Of a stretch of DNA of 64,000 nt, positions 22,789-33,842 are shown piece after piece. The translations under genes and the position numbers were made by a program. Source of the stretch: Saussurea involucrata (Eukaryota; Streptophyta; Magnoliopsida; Asterales; Asteraceae); assembly GCA_033807775.1 (NCBI GenBank), contig CM066315.1, positions 63,000,320-63,064,319 on the forward strand. The letters run 5' to 3'. The notes under the pieces were generated by a model. It was not told where the DNA came from. It ran no database searches and saw nothing but the letters and a program-made list of their open reading frames with translations. Numbering within the stretch: position 1 is the first letter of the stretch; the number at the start of each line of letters is the position of its first letter.

Positions 22789-23317
22789 TATTTAAAATGT
22801 TATTTTAATATAAATAGAACAATAACTATACTTATTAGTTAAACACAAAATCAATTATTGCAAATTGATTTAAGAGTAAAGTTCACTTTTGGTCCCTAAC
22901 GTTTGTAAATCGTAACATTTTTTGTCCCACAACTTCAAAAACTCGGATATTGTCTCTCACGTATGCATTTTCTCTTGCTTTACGTCCCTTCCTCCACTAA
23001 AAATAGTTAACTTTTTCCCGTTAAATATGACCTTTTTGCAAATTTTCTTTATTTTTACCATTTTTCAAACACATGGACCAAATCTGTAATTTACTCTAAA
23101 CTATATTTATATTTACATTTTATATATTATATACTTATATGTTTTGTATTTGTATTTGTATTTTATAAATTAAATTATATTTATATTTTATAAATTATAT
23201 TATATATTTATATTTTATATATTTGTATTTATAATTAACAATACATTTATATTTACAATTTTTATATACTATATATTTTTATATTTATAATTAACATATA
23301 CATTTATATTTATCGTA

Positions 23318-25031
23318 GAGAATTTAATTAAAATACTCAAAGTTTGACTTTGACTTACCAAAATACTCATTTATCTCCTGAATTTGTCAAAATACCCATT
23401 TTCCCGCGATTTGTCCCGCGATCGCGGGATAGGGCGTTTTTTGAAAAATTGCATCCCGCGACCACCCCCGCTACAACCCGCGACACACACTAAATTGTGA
23501 ATTGAATTTGCACTTTACACTTTCAACCCCTATACTTATTTACTTACTTTACTTTATATCTTTTACTTTCATAATTTTAATTTTACATTTAACACATATA
23601 ATCGTTTATTAACTAAAATACGTTAAAAAAATACGTTTTAATTTTAACAAGTTACACCATTATAATCGTCCCTTCGATACGTTCGAAATGAGCCCAATAT
23701 TGAATATTTTTGGATTTATTTATTTTATTATATGTCATATATACTACATAAAAATATTTTTAATATTTACAATTCATACCCTTATAGCTAATTATTTAAT
23801 TTATGGTACATCTCTTACTTTTTTCAATTTTGATTTACACTCCTATCGCATTAACATAATAATCATATATTAACTAGTTCATTAAATCGTTTTAAATTAT
23901 TATTATTTGTATGTGTTTATAGATATCGTGAATGGCAATAGGACAAGGTTCCACGAGAAGAATATGAAATGGGGTTTTGACAAGTTGGTATCACTGGACT
24001 CATTTAAGAATTGTGATTTTTTTTTGAAAGACAATAGCATTTCGGGGGTATCATGAACTTAGTCCAGACTAATCCCCCTTCGACCCGGCCATGATTCGGC
24101 CCACGACCCGGCCCAAACAGCAGGCCCACGACCCGCCCCTTGATTCGGGGATACCTCCGCGTGATCACCACGGGGTTCGAACCCAGGTAGTAAGGGCTTC
24201 CACCACTTACCCTCCCAGGATGTTACCAAACCACTGGGCTACAACATCTTTGGTTAGAATTGTAAAAATGGGTATTTGGCGAATGATGATTCATGTGTGT
24301 TTGGAGCTGAAGTATTTGCAGTTACAGAGTATGCACAAAATGATCGATGTCTGTTCATCACAAAGCCTCCGCCAATTTTTAATACTTACATTTGAACCAT
24401 CGATAATAAAATAAATAAAACGTATTTTAACTATAAGAGTACCATAAATTAAATAATTAATTATATGAATATGATTTTTAAATATAAAAAATATTTTTAT
24501 GTAGTATATATGATATATATTAAAATAAATAAATCAAAAAATATTTAATATTGGGCTCATTTCGAACGTATCGAAGAGACGATTATAATGGTGTAACTTG
24601 TTATAAATTAAAACGTATTTTTAACGTATTTTAGTTAATAAACGATTATATGTGTTAAATGTAAAATTAAAATTATGAAAGTAAAAGGTATAAAGTAAAG
24701 TAAGTAAATAAGTATAGGGGTTGAAAGTGTAAATATCAATTACAAATCATAAATTTTAGTTGGTAGCGGGACTATTCGCGGGAGAGATTTTCAAAAATGG
24801 TCCCTGGTATAGGGGTTGAAAGTGAAATTCAATAAAAATCACAAATTTGAGTTGTGTCGCGGGATTTTGTGTGTGTCGCGGGATTAATAGCGGGATCAAC
24901 ATTTTCATTTTATACACTGGTCCGCGATCGCGAACCCAATCGCGGAAAAATGGGTATTTTAGTAAGATGAACGAGAAAATTAGTATTTTGGTAAGTCAAA
25001 GTCAAACTTTGGGTATTTTAATTAAATTCTC
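23318..25031. mobile_element. nested MULE (GGGAAATT family), non-autonomous
   Basis: The ends GAGAATTTAATTAAAATACTC and their inverse have arms of roughly 500-600 bp, including the TACACCATTATAATCG block and GC-rich palindromes. The flanks TTTATCGTA and TTTATTATA agree at 7 of 9 positions, and both differences are C-to-T or G-to-A changes. The core (about 23920-24420) includes a SINE. No transposase is seen. Confidence 0.78.
24015..24255 (-). mobile_element. tRNA-derived SINE
   Basis: On the minus strand an A box TAGCCCAGTGG (about 24235) and a perfect B box GGTTCGAACCC (about 24175) lie about 57 bp apart. The element ends in a poly-A tail (plus-strand T-run 24017-24025). AGAATTGT duplications flank it (24007-24014, 24256-24263). 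It has no protein-coding role and is inserted in the core of the MULE 23318-25031. Confidence 0.82.
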
Positions 25032-26017
25032 TTTATTATATTGTTTATATTTTATATATTTATAAATTATACTATATTTATCTTTTATATACTTTATTTT
25101 GTATTTAAATTTATAGTTTATCTATTTGAACATTCCGTCTATGCATTTTGTATATTGCTTTGGTTTAACGTTTGCATTTATAAATTATTTATATTTTTAT
25201 ATTTATAAATTAGGGAAATTTATTAAAATTCCCCAAGTTCAAAATTAAGTTGCCAAAATGCTCCAAATCTCTTTGGTTTTGCAAAAACGCCCCGTTTTCC
25301 CGCGATTGGACCCATGATCGCGGACCCGGCCAATTAGCCCGTGATTGGGAGTTGCGATGGTCACAATGTCCCGCGATCCATCCCAATTTGTTATATATTG
25401 ATTTCAAATTTACATTTCATACCCCTATAATTATTTACTTAGTTTACTTTATACATTTTACTTTTCTAATTTTCATTTTGCACATTCATCATATTAACAC
25501 ATATAGTCGTATATTAACTAAAATACGTTAAAAAATACGTTTTAGTTTTAACAAGTTACACCATTATAATCGTCTCGTCGATACCTTCGAAATGAGTCCA
25601 GTATTGAATATTTTTTGATTTAATTATATTATACTTATATAGTTAATTTACTTTATACCTTTTGGTTTTTTATTTTTCATTTAGTTAATATAAGATTATT
25701 ATGTTAATGTGATAAAAGTGTAAAACGAAAATTGAAATGTAAGAGATATACCATAAATTAAATAATTAACTATAAGGGTATGAATTGTAAATATTAAAAA
25801 TATTTTTATGTAGAATACATGATATATAATAAAATAATTAAATCCAAAAATATTCAATATTGGACTCATTTTGAAGGTATCGAAGAGACGATTACAATTG
25901 TGTAACTTCTTAAAATTAAAACGTATTTCTTTAACGTATTTTAGTTGATATACGATTATATGTGTTAATATAATAAAAGTGTAAAATGAAAAATAGAAAA
26001 CTAAAAGGTATAAATTG

Positions 26018-27574
26018 TAACAACCCAAACTAAAATAAAGCATAACTTTCATAATAATATAAAACATTCCAAAATCTGTCTCAAAATTTCCATTACAAGT
26101 GTCATCAAAACTAGGTTGGCGGAAACAACCTATTCACAACTGAGAATAACATAAAGTATAAAAGTAAAGTAAAACTCTATCTCTAGAAGCATCCGTACTC
26201 TAAGCCTACTCTTTTCCCTTACTGGAGCTTCCTACAACCTGCTTACCTGAAAAAGTTTAGTTTGGAAAATGCGAGGGTTAGACCATGAGGTCTAGTGAGT
26301 TCCCTCAATACAACAGTTCTCAAAACATATTAAAAACAGTTCATAACTTTCAAAAACAATTTTGAATACAACTTTCAAATAACTTCACACTCGTAAATGG
26401 CACACTGAAGTCACTCGAAAGTGACAACGTGTCAGTCTCACACTGCCTTACTGGGTCACTCCTCCCATGGCATAAACGGGTCACTTCTCCCGGTATGAGC
26501 ACTGGCGGGCCACACCCCCCGACTTAGCCAATTTACGTCTAATCACAATGTATGCATACATCACAAATAAACTTTCACACATGCATTTCATGTAAATAAA
26601 ACATTGCATTTCTTCTCATTTACTTACTTCAGAAAACACGTTTTAAAACACGTATTTTTAGTTAGAAAAACTCACCTGGTGCTCTTAACAATTCTTCCTG
26701 CTTTACCTTTGTCCTTCAAATGGAATACCTGAATAAGGGATAAAATATAAGCTGACTAACCAACTTTCCGGATACTCACTATCCGGACACTAACTGTCCG
26801 GACACCCCTATCCGGACACCACGCTGTCCGGATGCCACCTACCGGATACCACACTATCCGGATGCTACTTACCGAACAATTATGCTTCCCGGACGTCAAC
26901 CTATCCGGACAATTATCCTATCCGGACACTTATCCTATCCGGACAACCATCCTATCCGGACAGCCATCCTATCCGGACAGCTATCCTATCCGGACACTGA
27001 CCCTATCCGGACACTTACCGGACACTTTATCCGAGCACCAGCTGGGACTTACCGGACGACAGGCTGTGATGCTTTTGGGATTGAAATCTGCTAACAAACC
27101 CTTACCCATAACGAAAATGCGATAAAAACAGTATTATAAACATGCTTAGACTATCCCTTACTAACTCATTATTGCTTAAACACAAGGATGATTGTCTAAT
27201 TCCCCTTTAGAGCATCATCCTCAACTTTTGACCAAAAACCCTCAAACAAACCAACAATCTAGCAGAACATCTAAAAAAATGAATTGGAATTAGGGATTAC
27301 CTGATAGAATCAGACTCCAAATCCACTTTCTCTTCCAATTTTGTAGATTGAATGATGTTTCCTTCTCCAATTGCAATTGAAACCAATTTCTCTCTTTCTC
27401 TGCTCTCACTCAAGCCGACAACAATTGAAATAAAATGATCATCTAGGGTTTTGTGCCCAAAATGAGAGTTTTTATACCCTCCTATCAAAATTACAAATCA
27501 GCCCCTAAACTTTAAAATTATGCAACTTTCTCCACAAAACTTATTCTGTTCAAATAAAGATCTCGGTTATTACA
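26018..27574 (-). mobile_element. solo LTR of the TGTAAYAACC Gypsy family
   Basis: Read on the minus strand it starts TGTAATAACCGAG and ends GGGTTGTTACA. The flanks TAAAT and TAAAG differ at one base, consistent with an aged 5-bp TSD. It shares with the LTRs at 36325, 54063 and 61284 the block TAGACCTNATGGTCTAACCC, the following TTTTTCAGGTAAGC, and a TCCGGA-rich array (26764-27045). No internal region adjoins it. Confidence 0.82.
26764..27045. repeat. TATCCGGACA minisatellite in the solo LTR
   Basis: More than fifteen CCGGA units, in the best part CC(T/A)TATCCGGACA at 16-18-bp spacing. Related arrays occur in the other LTRs of this family. Confidence 0.9.
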
Positions 27575-27929
27575 TAAAGTAAATTAACTAAATAAGTATA
27601 AGGGTGTTAAATGTAACTTTTAAATCAAAAAATTAAAAATCGAGGATTTGAAAGTTACATTTAACACCCTTATACTTATTTAGTTAATTTACTTTATACT
27701 TTTTAGTTTTCTATTTTTTATTTTACACTTTTATTATATTAACACATATAATCGTATATTAACTAAAATACGTTAAAAAAATACTTTTTAAATTTAACAA
27801 GTTACACCATTATAATCGTCTCGTCGATACCTTCGAAATGAGCTAAATATAGAATATTTTTTGATTTAGTTGATTAAATAGTCAAATTATTTGGATTATA
27901 CGTCTTGCTGCATTGCAGCGAGTAAATAA

Positions 27930-27963
<34 letters not shown>

Positions 27964-28708
27964 ACTCCTTAACATATTTTAACGTAATTATGTATGTTAA
28001 TGTGATATGTTAAAACATATTTTTAACATATTTTAGTTAATATATATGATTATTATGTTAATGTGATAAGAGTGTAAAATGAAAATTGAAAAAGTAAGGA
28101 ATGTACCATAAATTAAATAAGTAACTATAAGGGTATGGGTTGTAAATATTAAAAATATTTTTATTTAGTATATATGATGTATAATAAAATAATTAAATCC
28201 AAAAACATTCAACATTGGGCTCATTTCAAAGGTATCGATGAAACGATTATAATGGTGTAACTTGTTAAAATTAAAACGTATTTTAGTTAATATACGATTA
28301 TATGTGTTAATATGATGAAGGTGTAAAATTAAAATTAGAAAAGTAAAAGGTATAAAGTAAACTAAGTAAATAATTATAGGGATATGAAATGTAACTTTAA
28401 AATCAATATATAACAATTAGAGTGGCCATCGTGGGGCATTGTTCCCATCGCGGCCTCCCAATCGCGGGCCTAATTGCGAGAAAATGGGGTATTTTTGCAA
28501 AACCAAAGAGATTTGGGGCATTTTGGCAACCGATTTTTGAACTTGGGGCATTTTAATAAATTTCCCTAAAAATTATACTCTATTTTTTATGAAACTTATT
28601 TTGTATTTCTATTTATACTTTATGTATTTGAACCTTCCATCTATTCAATTTGTATATTGATTTGATTTAGCGTTTGTATTAATTTGTATATCTGAACCTC
28701 CACCTACG

Positions 28709-29067
28709 CAGGGGCGGATCCATGTGGGAAGTAGCAGGGGGAAAGGCCCCCATGAAAGAAAACAAAAACTCTAATTAAACTTTCTACCCTTCGTCTCCCG
28801 GTAACATTTTGTAAGTGCCCCTTGCAATCAAAAAAATATCTGAAAATTAACAAAAAAAACTAAAAAATTCCTCCAAAATTAACAAAAAAACCGAAAAAGT
28901 CTCTTGAAATCGACAAAAAATCTTAAAAACTTCTCAAAATGAACCAATTTTTTCTAAAAATTCATCGGAAAAGTGAAATTAGCCTAAAAACACATCAATT
29001 GACCTTACGTGACTATAATACACCTTGAAGGTGCCCCCAAGAGACAAAAATCCTGGATCCGCCACTG
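28709..29067. mobile_element. hAT-type MITE
   Basis: Perfect 8-bp duplications CACCTACG (28701-28708, 29068-29075) flank the ends CAGGGGCGGATCC and CAGTGGCGGATCC. The body is A-rich and non-coding, with ACCGAAAAAGTCTC, a phrase shared with the hAT MITE at 9798-10248. Confidence 0.9.
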
Positions 29068-29854
29068 CACCTACGCTATTTGTGCAAATGATTTGACTTA
29101 GTATTTGTGGCATAAACTTTAAATTATTTATAAACTAAAGATCAAAAATTTAACATGTAAGTCATAATTTTGTACAGTTTCGTCACAAAATTTATGATAC
29201 AAACGCTAAATCAAATCAATATACAAATTGCATAGATGGAATGTTCAAATACATAAAATATAACTTAAATACAATATAAATTTTGTAAATTATAAATACA
29301 ATATGATTTATAAATATATAAAATATAAAAAATACAATAAATATAAATGTATATGTTAATTATAAATATAAAAATATATAATATATAAAAAAGTATAAAT
29401 ATAAATGTACATGTTAATTATAAATACTAATAAATGAAATACAAATATATAATATAATATAATATAATTTATAAAATATAAATATAATATAATTTATAAA
29501 ATACAAAAAAAAAATATAAGTATATAATACATGAAATGTAAATATAAACATAGTTTAGGTAAATTAAAGAATAGTAAAAATAAAGAATTAACGGAAAAAG
29601 TTAATGGTTGTTAGTGAGGGTCGAAAACCAAGTGAAAATGCATACGTAGGGGACCATATCCGAGTTTTTGAAGTTGAGAGACGAAAAATGTTACGACTTA
29701 CAAACGTCGAGGACCAAAAGTGAACTTTACTCTTGATTTAAAAATATTAACTTGTAGAAAAATATCAAATATTTACATTTTGAAGGTAAAATTCCAGATA
29801 ACTATGTTTTACTTTTAAGGATTAAATGAACTATATAAATATTAAATGTAATCC

Positions 29855-30117
29855 AATATAAATATCAATTGCAAACCATGCAGATCATGCAAACTCTGCA
29901 AACCAATCTTAGCCGTTGATCAAGTCTAATAAATATCTGATTTTATTATGTTTCTTAATCTAAAGTCATGATCATAATGAATGAATCTTATCATCTTCTA
30001 TATATATCTCAGTCTTAATTAATGAATCATAATGATTATCCATAAATACATCTATTGTTTCCTAATATAGTGGATTGTATAGTTTGCACAAACTGACTGG
30101 TTTGCAACGGATACCTC

Positions 30118-30118
<1 letters not shown>
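29855..30118. mobile_element. possible foldback MITE next to (TA)n
   Basis: Weak inverted similarity: GCAAACCA..CA..GCAAACT near 29870-29900 against AGTTTGC..ACTGGTTTGC near 30080-30100. The right end runs into the (TA)n tract at 30119. No TSD is seen. Confidence 0.35.
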
Positions 30119-30148
<30 letters not shown>

Positions 30149-30151
<3 letters not shown>

Positions 30152-31268
30152 GTACCTTGTTTTGTTAACTTAATTATTAGTGTTAACTTTGTTAACCATT
30201 TGTAACCAATTAGATTCATTCATTTTTCCTAGTTGCATCACACATTCCTTGTTTAATGGGAGGGTAGAATTGGAAAAATATAATAACACTAAGCGTGAGG
30301 TGGCAATTGGTTGATGTTTCCTTAAATTACTCAATGATAAACATGGTAGTTTATTTTAATTGATTTTTGTTTTTATTATTTTATTGTTTATATTTTTTTA
30401 TCAAATGCGATCTTATATTTTGTATTTTATTGTTTATATTTTTTATCAAGATTTTGTTTAATTGATTTTTGTTTTTATTATTTTATTGTTTATATTTCAA
30501 AAAACTTCAAAAAACATTCTAATGTTCATAAGTGTTTACAATGTTCATAAGTGTTATACGTGCACTTATGTTTATTTGTTTAGAACACATATGAACTTCA
30601 TTCATTTTTATTCAACAATCCGTAATATTAAATGTTCATATGTGTTACATTATAGCAAAAAATACCAAATATACAATGTTCATAAGTGTTACAGTAGTAT
30701 TAAATGTTCATATGTGTTATATTATAGCAAAAAAATACCAACTATACAATGTTCATAAGTGTTATACGTTCATATTATGTTAATTTATGTTCATAAACTA
30801 ATATACGTTCACTTATGTTTATTTGTTTAGAACACATATGAACTTCATTCATTTTTATTCAACAATACGTAATATTAAATGTTCATATGTGTATGTATAG
30901 CAAAAAATACAAAATATACAATGTAAAATATAAAAAATAAAAAATAAAAAAAATAAAAAATAAAAACAATAAAATAAAAAATAATAAAAACAAAAATTAA
31001 ACAAAATCTTGATAAAAAATTATGTTCCAATTGTCGTGAAAAATGGGATATTCAAACCCTTTCCATATTAGATATTTTTCTTATTATATTATAATAATGG
31101 TTTGACAAATTTGTCCTTCTTCACATGTGTTATGAACTATGCTGTGTGTTATTTTTGAAGGATTATATTAATTAATTATGATTAAATGACATCCATAGAT
31201 TAAATAGATAAACGAATGAGATCAGTTAACACGGTTAACACTAATTACTTAGTTAACACAAGAAGGGG

Positions 31269-31272
<4 letters not shown>
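30149..31272. mobile_element. foldback element bounded by (TA)n
   Basis: The ends inside the TA tracts are inverted repeats with GTTAACTTAATTATTAGTGTTAAC-like sequence on the left and its inverse on the right. The interior is a second palindrome (ATAAAAACAAAAATT type) with repeated AATGTTCATA(A/T)GTGTTA phrases. Non-coding. The right (TA)n tract spans 31275-31321. Confidence 0.7.
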
Positions 31273-31323
<51 letters not shown>

Positions 31324-32989
31324 TAGTTGGGTACCCGCGCAATGCGGCGGGGTGTAATGATTCTGAAAACTTTGTTGCTTTGTCTTTGTGATTAAAAATA
31401 AAGGATTTTAAAGCTTGTATTACTTAGAGGTCGCTTACCAAAAACTTACCTGGGTCAAGTCACGTTACTTTACCGGATGAATATGGTAAGGATCAAGAAT
31501 CTTACGCGGTAAGATCGAGGCAAGGACTAAGAGTCTTACTCGGTAAGTGAAAGCGACGACTCTTACTACGGTTAGTGTTTACCTGGCAAAGATTTGCATA
31601 CAACACCGTTTTGATGAGCTATAACCTTAGCTAACTATTTCAACATTTTGACCATCCAAGTTGTTTATGTCTATCCACATATAACATAAGGGGTGTTGAC
31701 AGTAAGTGCTTGCCGCAGGTAAGAGTCATAATTCTTAACTTATTTTACCGGGTGAGATCAAAGTCCATTAATACAGTATATTATGCAATAATTTACCCCG
31801 TTTACTTATTGGATAAGACTCTACATCCTATTCATGCTCGTACCGGGTAAGATTTTTTGACCTTGTCATGTTCATCTGATAAAGTAAATGACCCGTTTAC
31901 ATGAACCACAATTTTTATGTCTCTAGCTGATATGAATAAAAAGAGGCATATTAAGCCCCAGACGAAAGGTGGATCGAAGCACATGCTTACCCAAAATTTC
32001 ATATCATCTCTAATGACAAATAAGTATGTCATCGTTATGATGTGTACCCACCATTTCACCTACCACCTTCGTATGTTACGGTTTGTATTCTCAACTTTGA
32101 CATATTGAATCTAATGAGTTCGATTAGTAAAGTGTTATCTAATTAAGCATTTAGTGTTATCAAATTAAGCATCCACCCATCGTTGAGATAATTAAATATC
32201 AGCAGCCAACAATCAATATTATAACCCCATCCAGAATGTTAAATGGTAACCAACATCTAACGAAAATCAGAAAAATGGTCATTCAGCCCTTGTAGAACAG
32301 ATCTTAAAATAAATTCAACCCAATTTCTAAAAATTTGAATCCACGACATCCTTAAAAACAAACATTGATCCTTACAGCTTAAATAGAAAATGTTGATAAT
32401 ATCCATGGACATGAAGATGCCTCATGAAAATGAACCAGACGACAACTTCGGTTACCAAAAGCTGAAACTTCAAACATACCATCCCTCAAACTAATTAAAG
32501 TAGATGATAAATTGTTAAGGAACATATAATACATACCAGGGGAAGCTTCCTTCAATGGTACAAAGTATTAACTTATGATGTTGCTAAGACATTGTTCTAC
32601 AAAGTACAAAGTACTAACTTATGATGTTGCTTAGACACTCTTCTTATTTTAATTAGCCTGATCCTTTAAGATCTTTGCTCTAACCTCTTGGGTAGTTGGG
32701 TGTTTGTTGCATAACAAATTGCACAAATAAAATCGGCAAAAAGATAAAAAAAATCCGGGGTTTCCAAAGCAACTATTGGCATTGCCTGATCCTCACCCTG
32801 AAGAAAATCGGCAAGAACATAGGAGTGGTAGGCCATACATCTGCCTGCATTTGTCAAAAAACATACGAATCCGTTAACGTAAATTCAATAGTTAATAATT
32901 GCATGCCATCTAAATACAATCATTTTTAACACGTTTTAAGTTGTAAATATGTGGAATGGTTTATAGGAGAGATACCAAACCTTTGATCC

Positions 32990-33119
32990 ACCACACAAGT
33001 TCTAGCTCGTTTGTTAAAAATGGTACTTTTCCCCCACACAAGTTCTAGCTCGTTTGATAAAAATGGTACTTTCCCCCCACACAAGTTCTACCTCGTTTGT
33101 TAAAAATTGTACCTTTCCC
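32990..33119. repeat. three ~43-bp tandem repeats
   Basis: Three copies of a unit containing CACACAAGTTCTAGCTCG followed by TTTGTTAAAAATGGTAC lie inside the Helitron. Copies differ by a few bases. Confidence 0.85.
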
Positions 33120-33319
33120 CCACTCTTCAACCTTCTGTTGCTCGTAGTCCGCATGGTTTTAAGATCTTAGAGTAGAGCATTAAAAAGTTCACAAGAAAAA
33201 GAATTTGGTCGATCTCTTCCTTGATCACAGAATAAGAAATGAAAAAAATCCCATACGAACCTGTAAAGATAGATAGTGTACCCTATAAAGTTCATCAGAA
33301 AAAATCCACACGAACCTGT

Positions 33320-33475
33320 AAGGCTCATGTGGATGTAGTGAAAATCTCATCCTCATCTTTCCTAGGTTCGAATCTAAACGTTGCCAAAGCCTTTGTGAGC
33401 CACGGAGGTTCACCATTTGTGGTCGGCCACCGATGAGTGTAAGGTTGCCCGGATACCCATGGTTAAACAAAAAAA
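33320..33475 (+). mobile_element. possible SINE fragment
   Basis: A B-box-like AGGTTCGAATCT (about 33364) follows a weak A-box-like stretch, and the segment ends with an A-rich AAACAAAAAAACAAACAA tail. No TSD was found, so this is a weak call. Confidence 0.35.
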
Positions 33476-33678
33476 CAAACAATTACAGCTTGCACTATAT
33501 TTTACACATGTTTTTTTTATTTATAAAAATGGTATAAGATTTGGTGTTACTTCCCTAATGGTCACATATTTGAAATATCTTTTTAGGTGCAAAATAGATA
33601 AAACTTGTGAACCATAAGATTCAGAAACAAAAAAACAAAATGCAGATAGAGTGATCAAATGAAAGTTGAGATGATTAC

Positions 33679-33842
33679 CAGAATCCATATTCAAGTTATG
33701 ATGAGCATTAAAGAAGGAAACCGTGGAAAGGATGAGTACGTGTGATGTTAAAATGCTTGGCATAAACTTGAATTTCCTCCGAATCAACATCCAGTAATGC
33801 TATCCTTGCGAACTTGGATACCTCTCGTTCTGATTTCGAAAG
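33679..33842 (-). pseudogene. captured exon of a DIM1-like / thioredoxin-like 4B gene
   Basis: On the minus strand, after a TTTTTGCAG acceptor, the sequence reads LSKSEREVSKFARIALLDVD then SEEIQVYAKHFNIT. After a frame change it reads VSFFNAHHNLNMDSG, ending at a GTAAT donor. These are the hallmarks of the thioredoxin-fold DIM1-like protein of the U5 snRNP/pre-mRNA splicing machinery (TXNL4B/DLP type: IALxDVDSEEIQVYxKxFxI..STVFFFNAHHMKMDSG). Upstream, 34400-34186 resembles a 5' UTR ending at a donor-like G|GTTAG. I infer that the Helitron took up the 5' part of such a gene; the frameshift makes it a pseudogene. Confidence 0.7.

Larger units (their letters stand above)
25213..28566. mobile_element. 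nested MULE with duplicated inverted arms
   Basis: The ends GGGAAATTTATTAAAAT and their inverse are flanked by TATAAATTA and TAAAAATTA (8 of 9). The interior holds the same ~330-bp subterminal block four times in alternating orientation (about 25390-25680, 25700-26017, 27640-27960, 28010-28400). A solo LTR (26018-27574) interrupts the second copy. A (TA)n tract lies at 27931-27960. No transposase frame. Confidence 0.82.
22874..29732. mobile_element. MULE of the GAGTAAA-end family hosting nested insertions
   Basis: The ends GAGTAAAGTTCACTTTTGG and their inverse, with arms of about 430 bp (22874-23310 against about 29300-29732), are flanked by perfect 9-bp duplications TTGATTTAA (22865-22873, 29733-29741). 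The interior is AT-rich and non-coding. Two MULEs of the GGGAAATT family (23318-25031, 25213-28566) and an hAT MITE (28709-29067) lie inside. About half the present length is later insertions. Confidence 0.88.

Noticed and set aside
24160..24250. Possible tRNA gene (A and B boxes)
   Set aside because: The sequence has a poly-A tail, flanking duplications and a long 3' body, so it is a SINE. A cloverleaf with an acceptor stem is not evident.
24091..24414. 107-codon plus-strand frame
   Set aside because: It lies antisense to the SINE at 24015-24255 and its downstream flank; no protein family is recognisable.
26832..27125. Frames with repeated LSGQLSYPD
   Set aside because: Translation of the TATCCGGACA minisatellite in a solo LTR.
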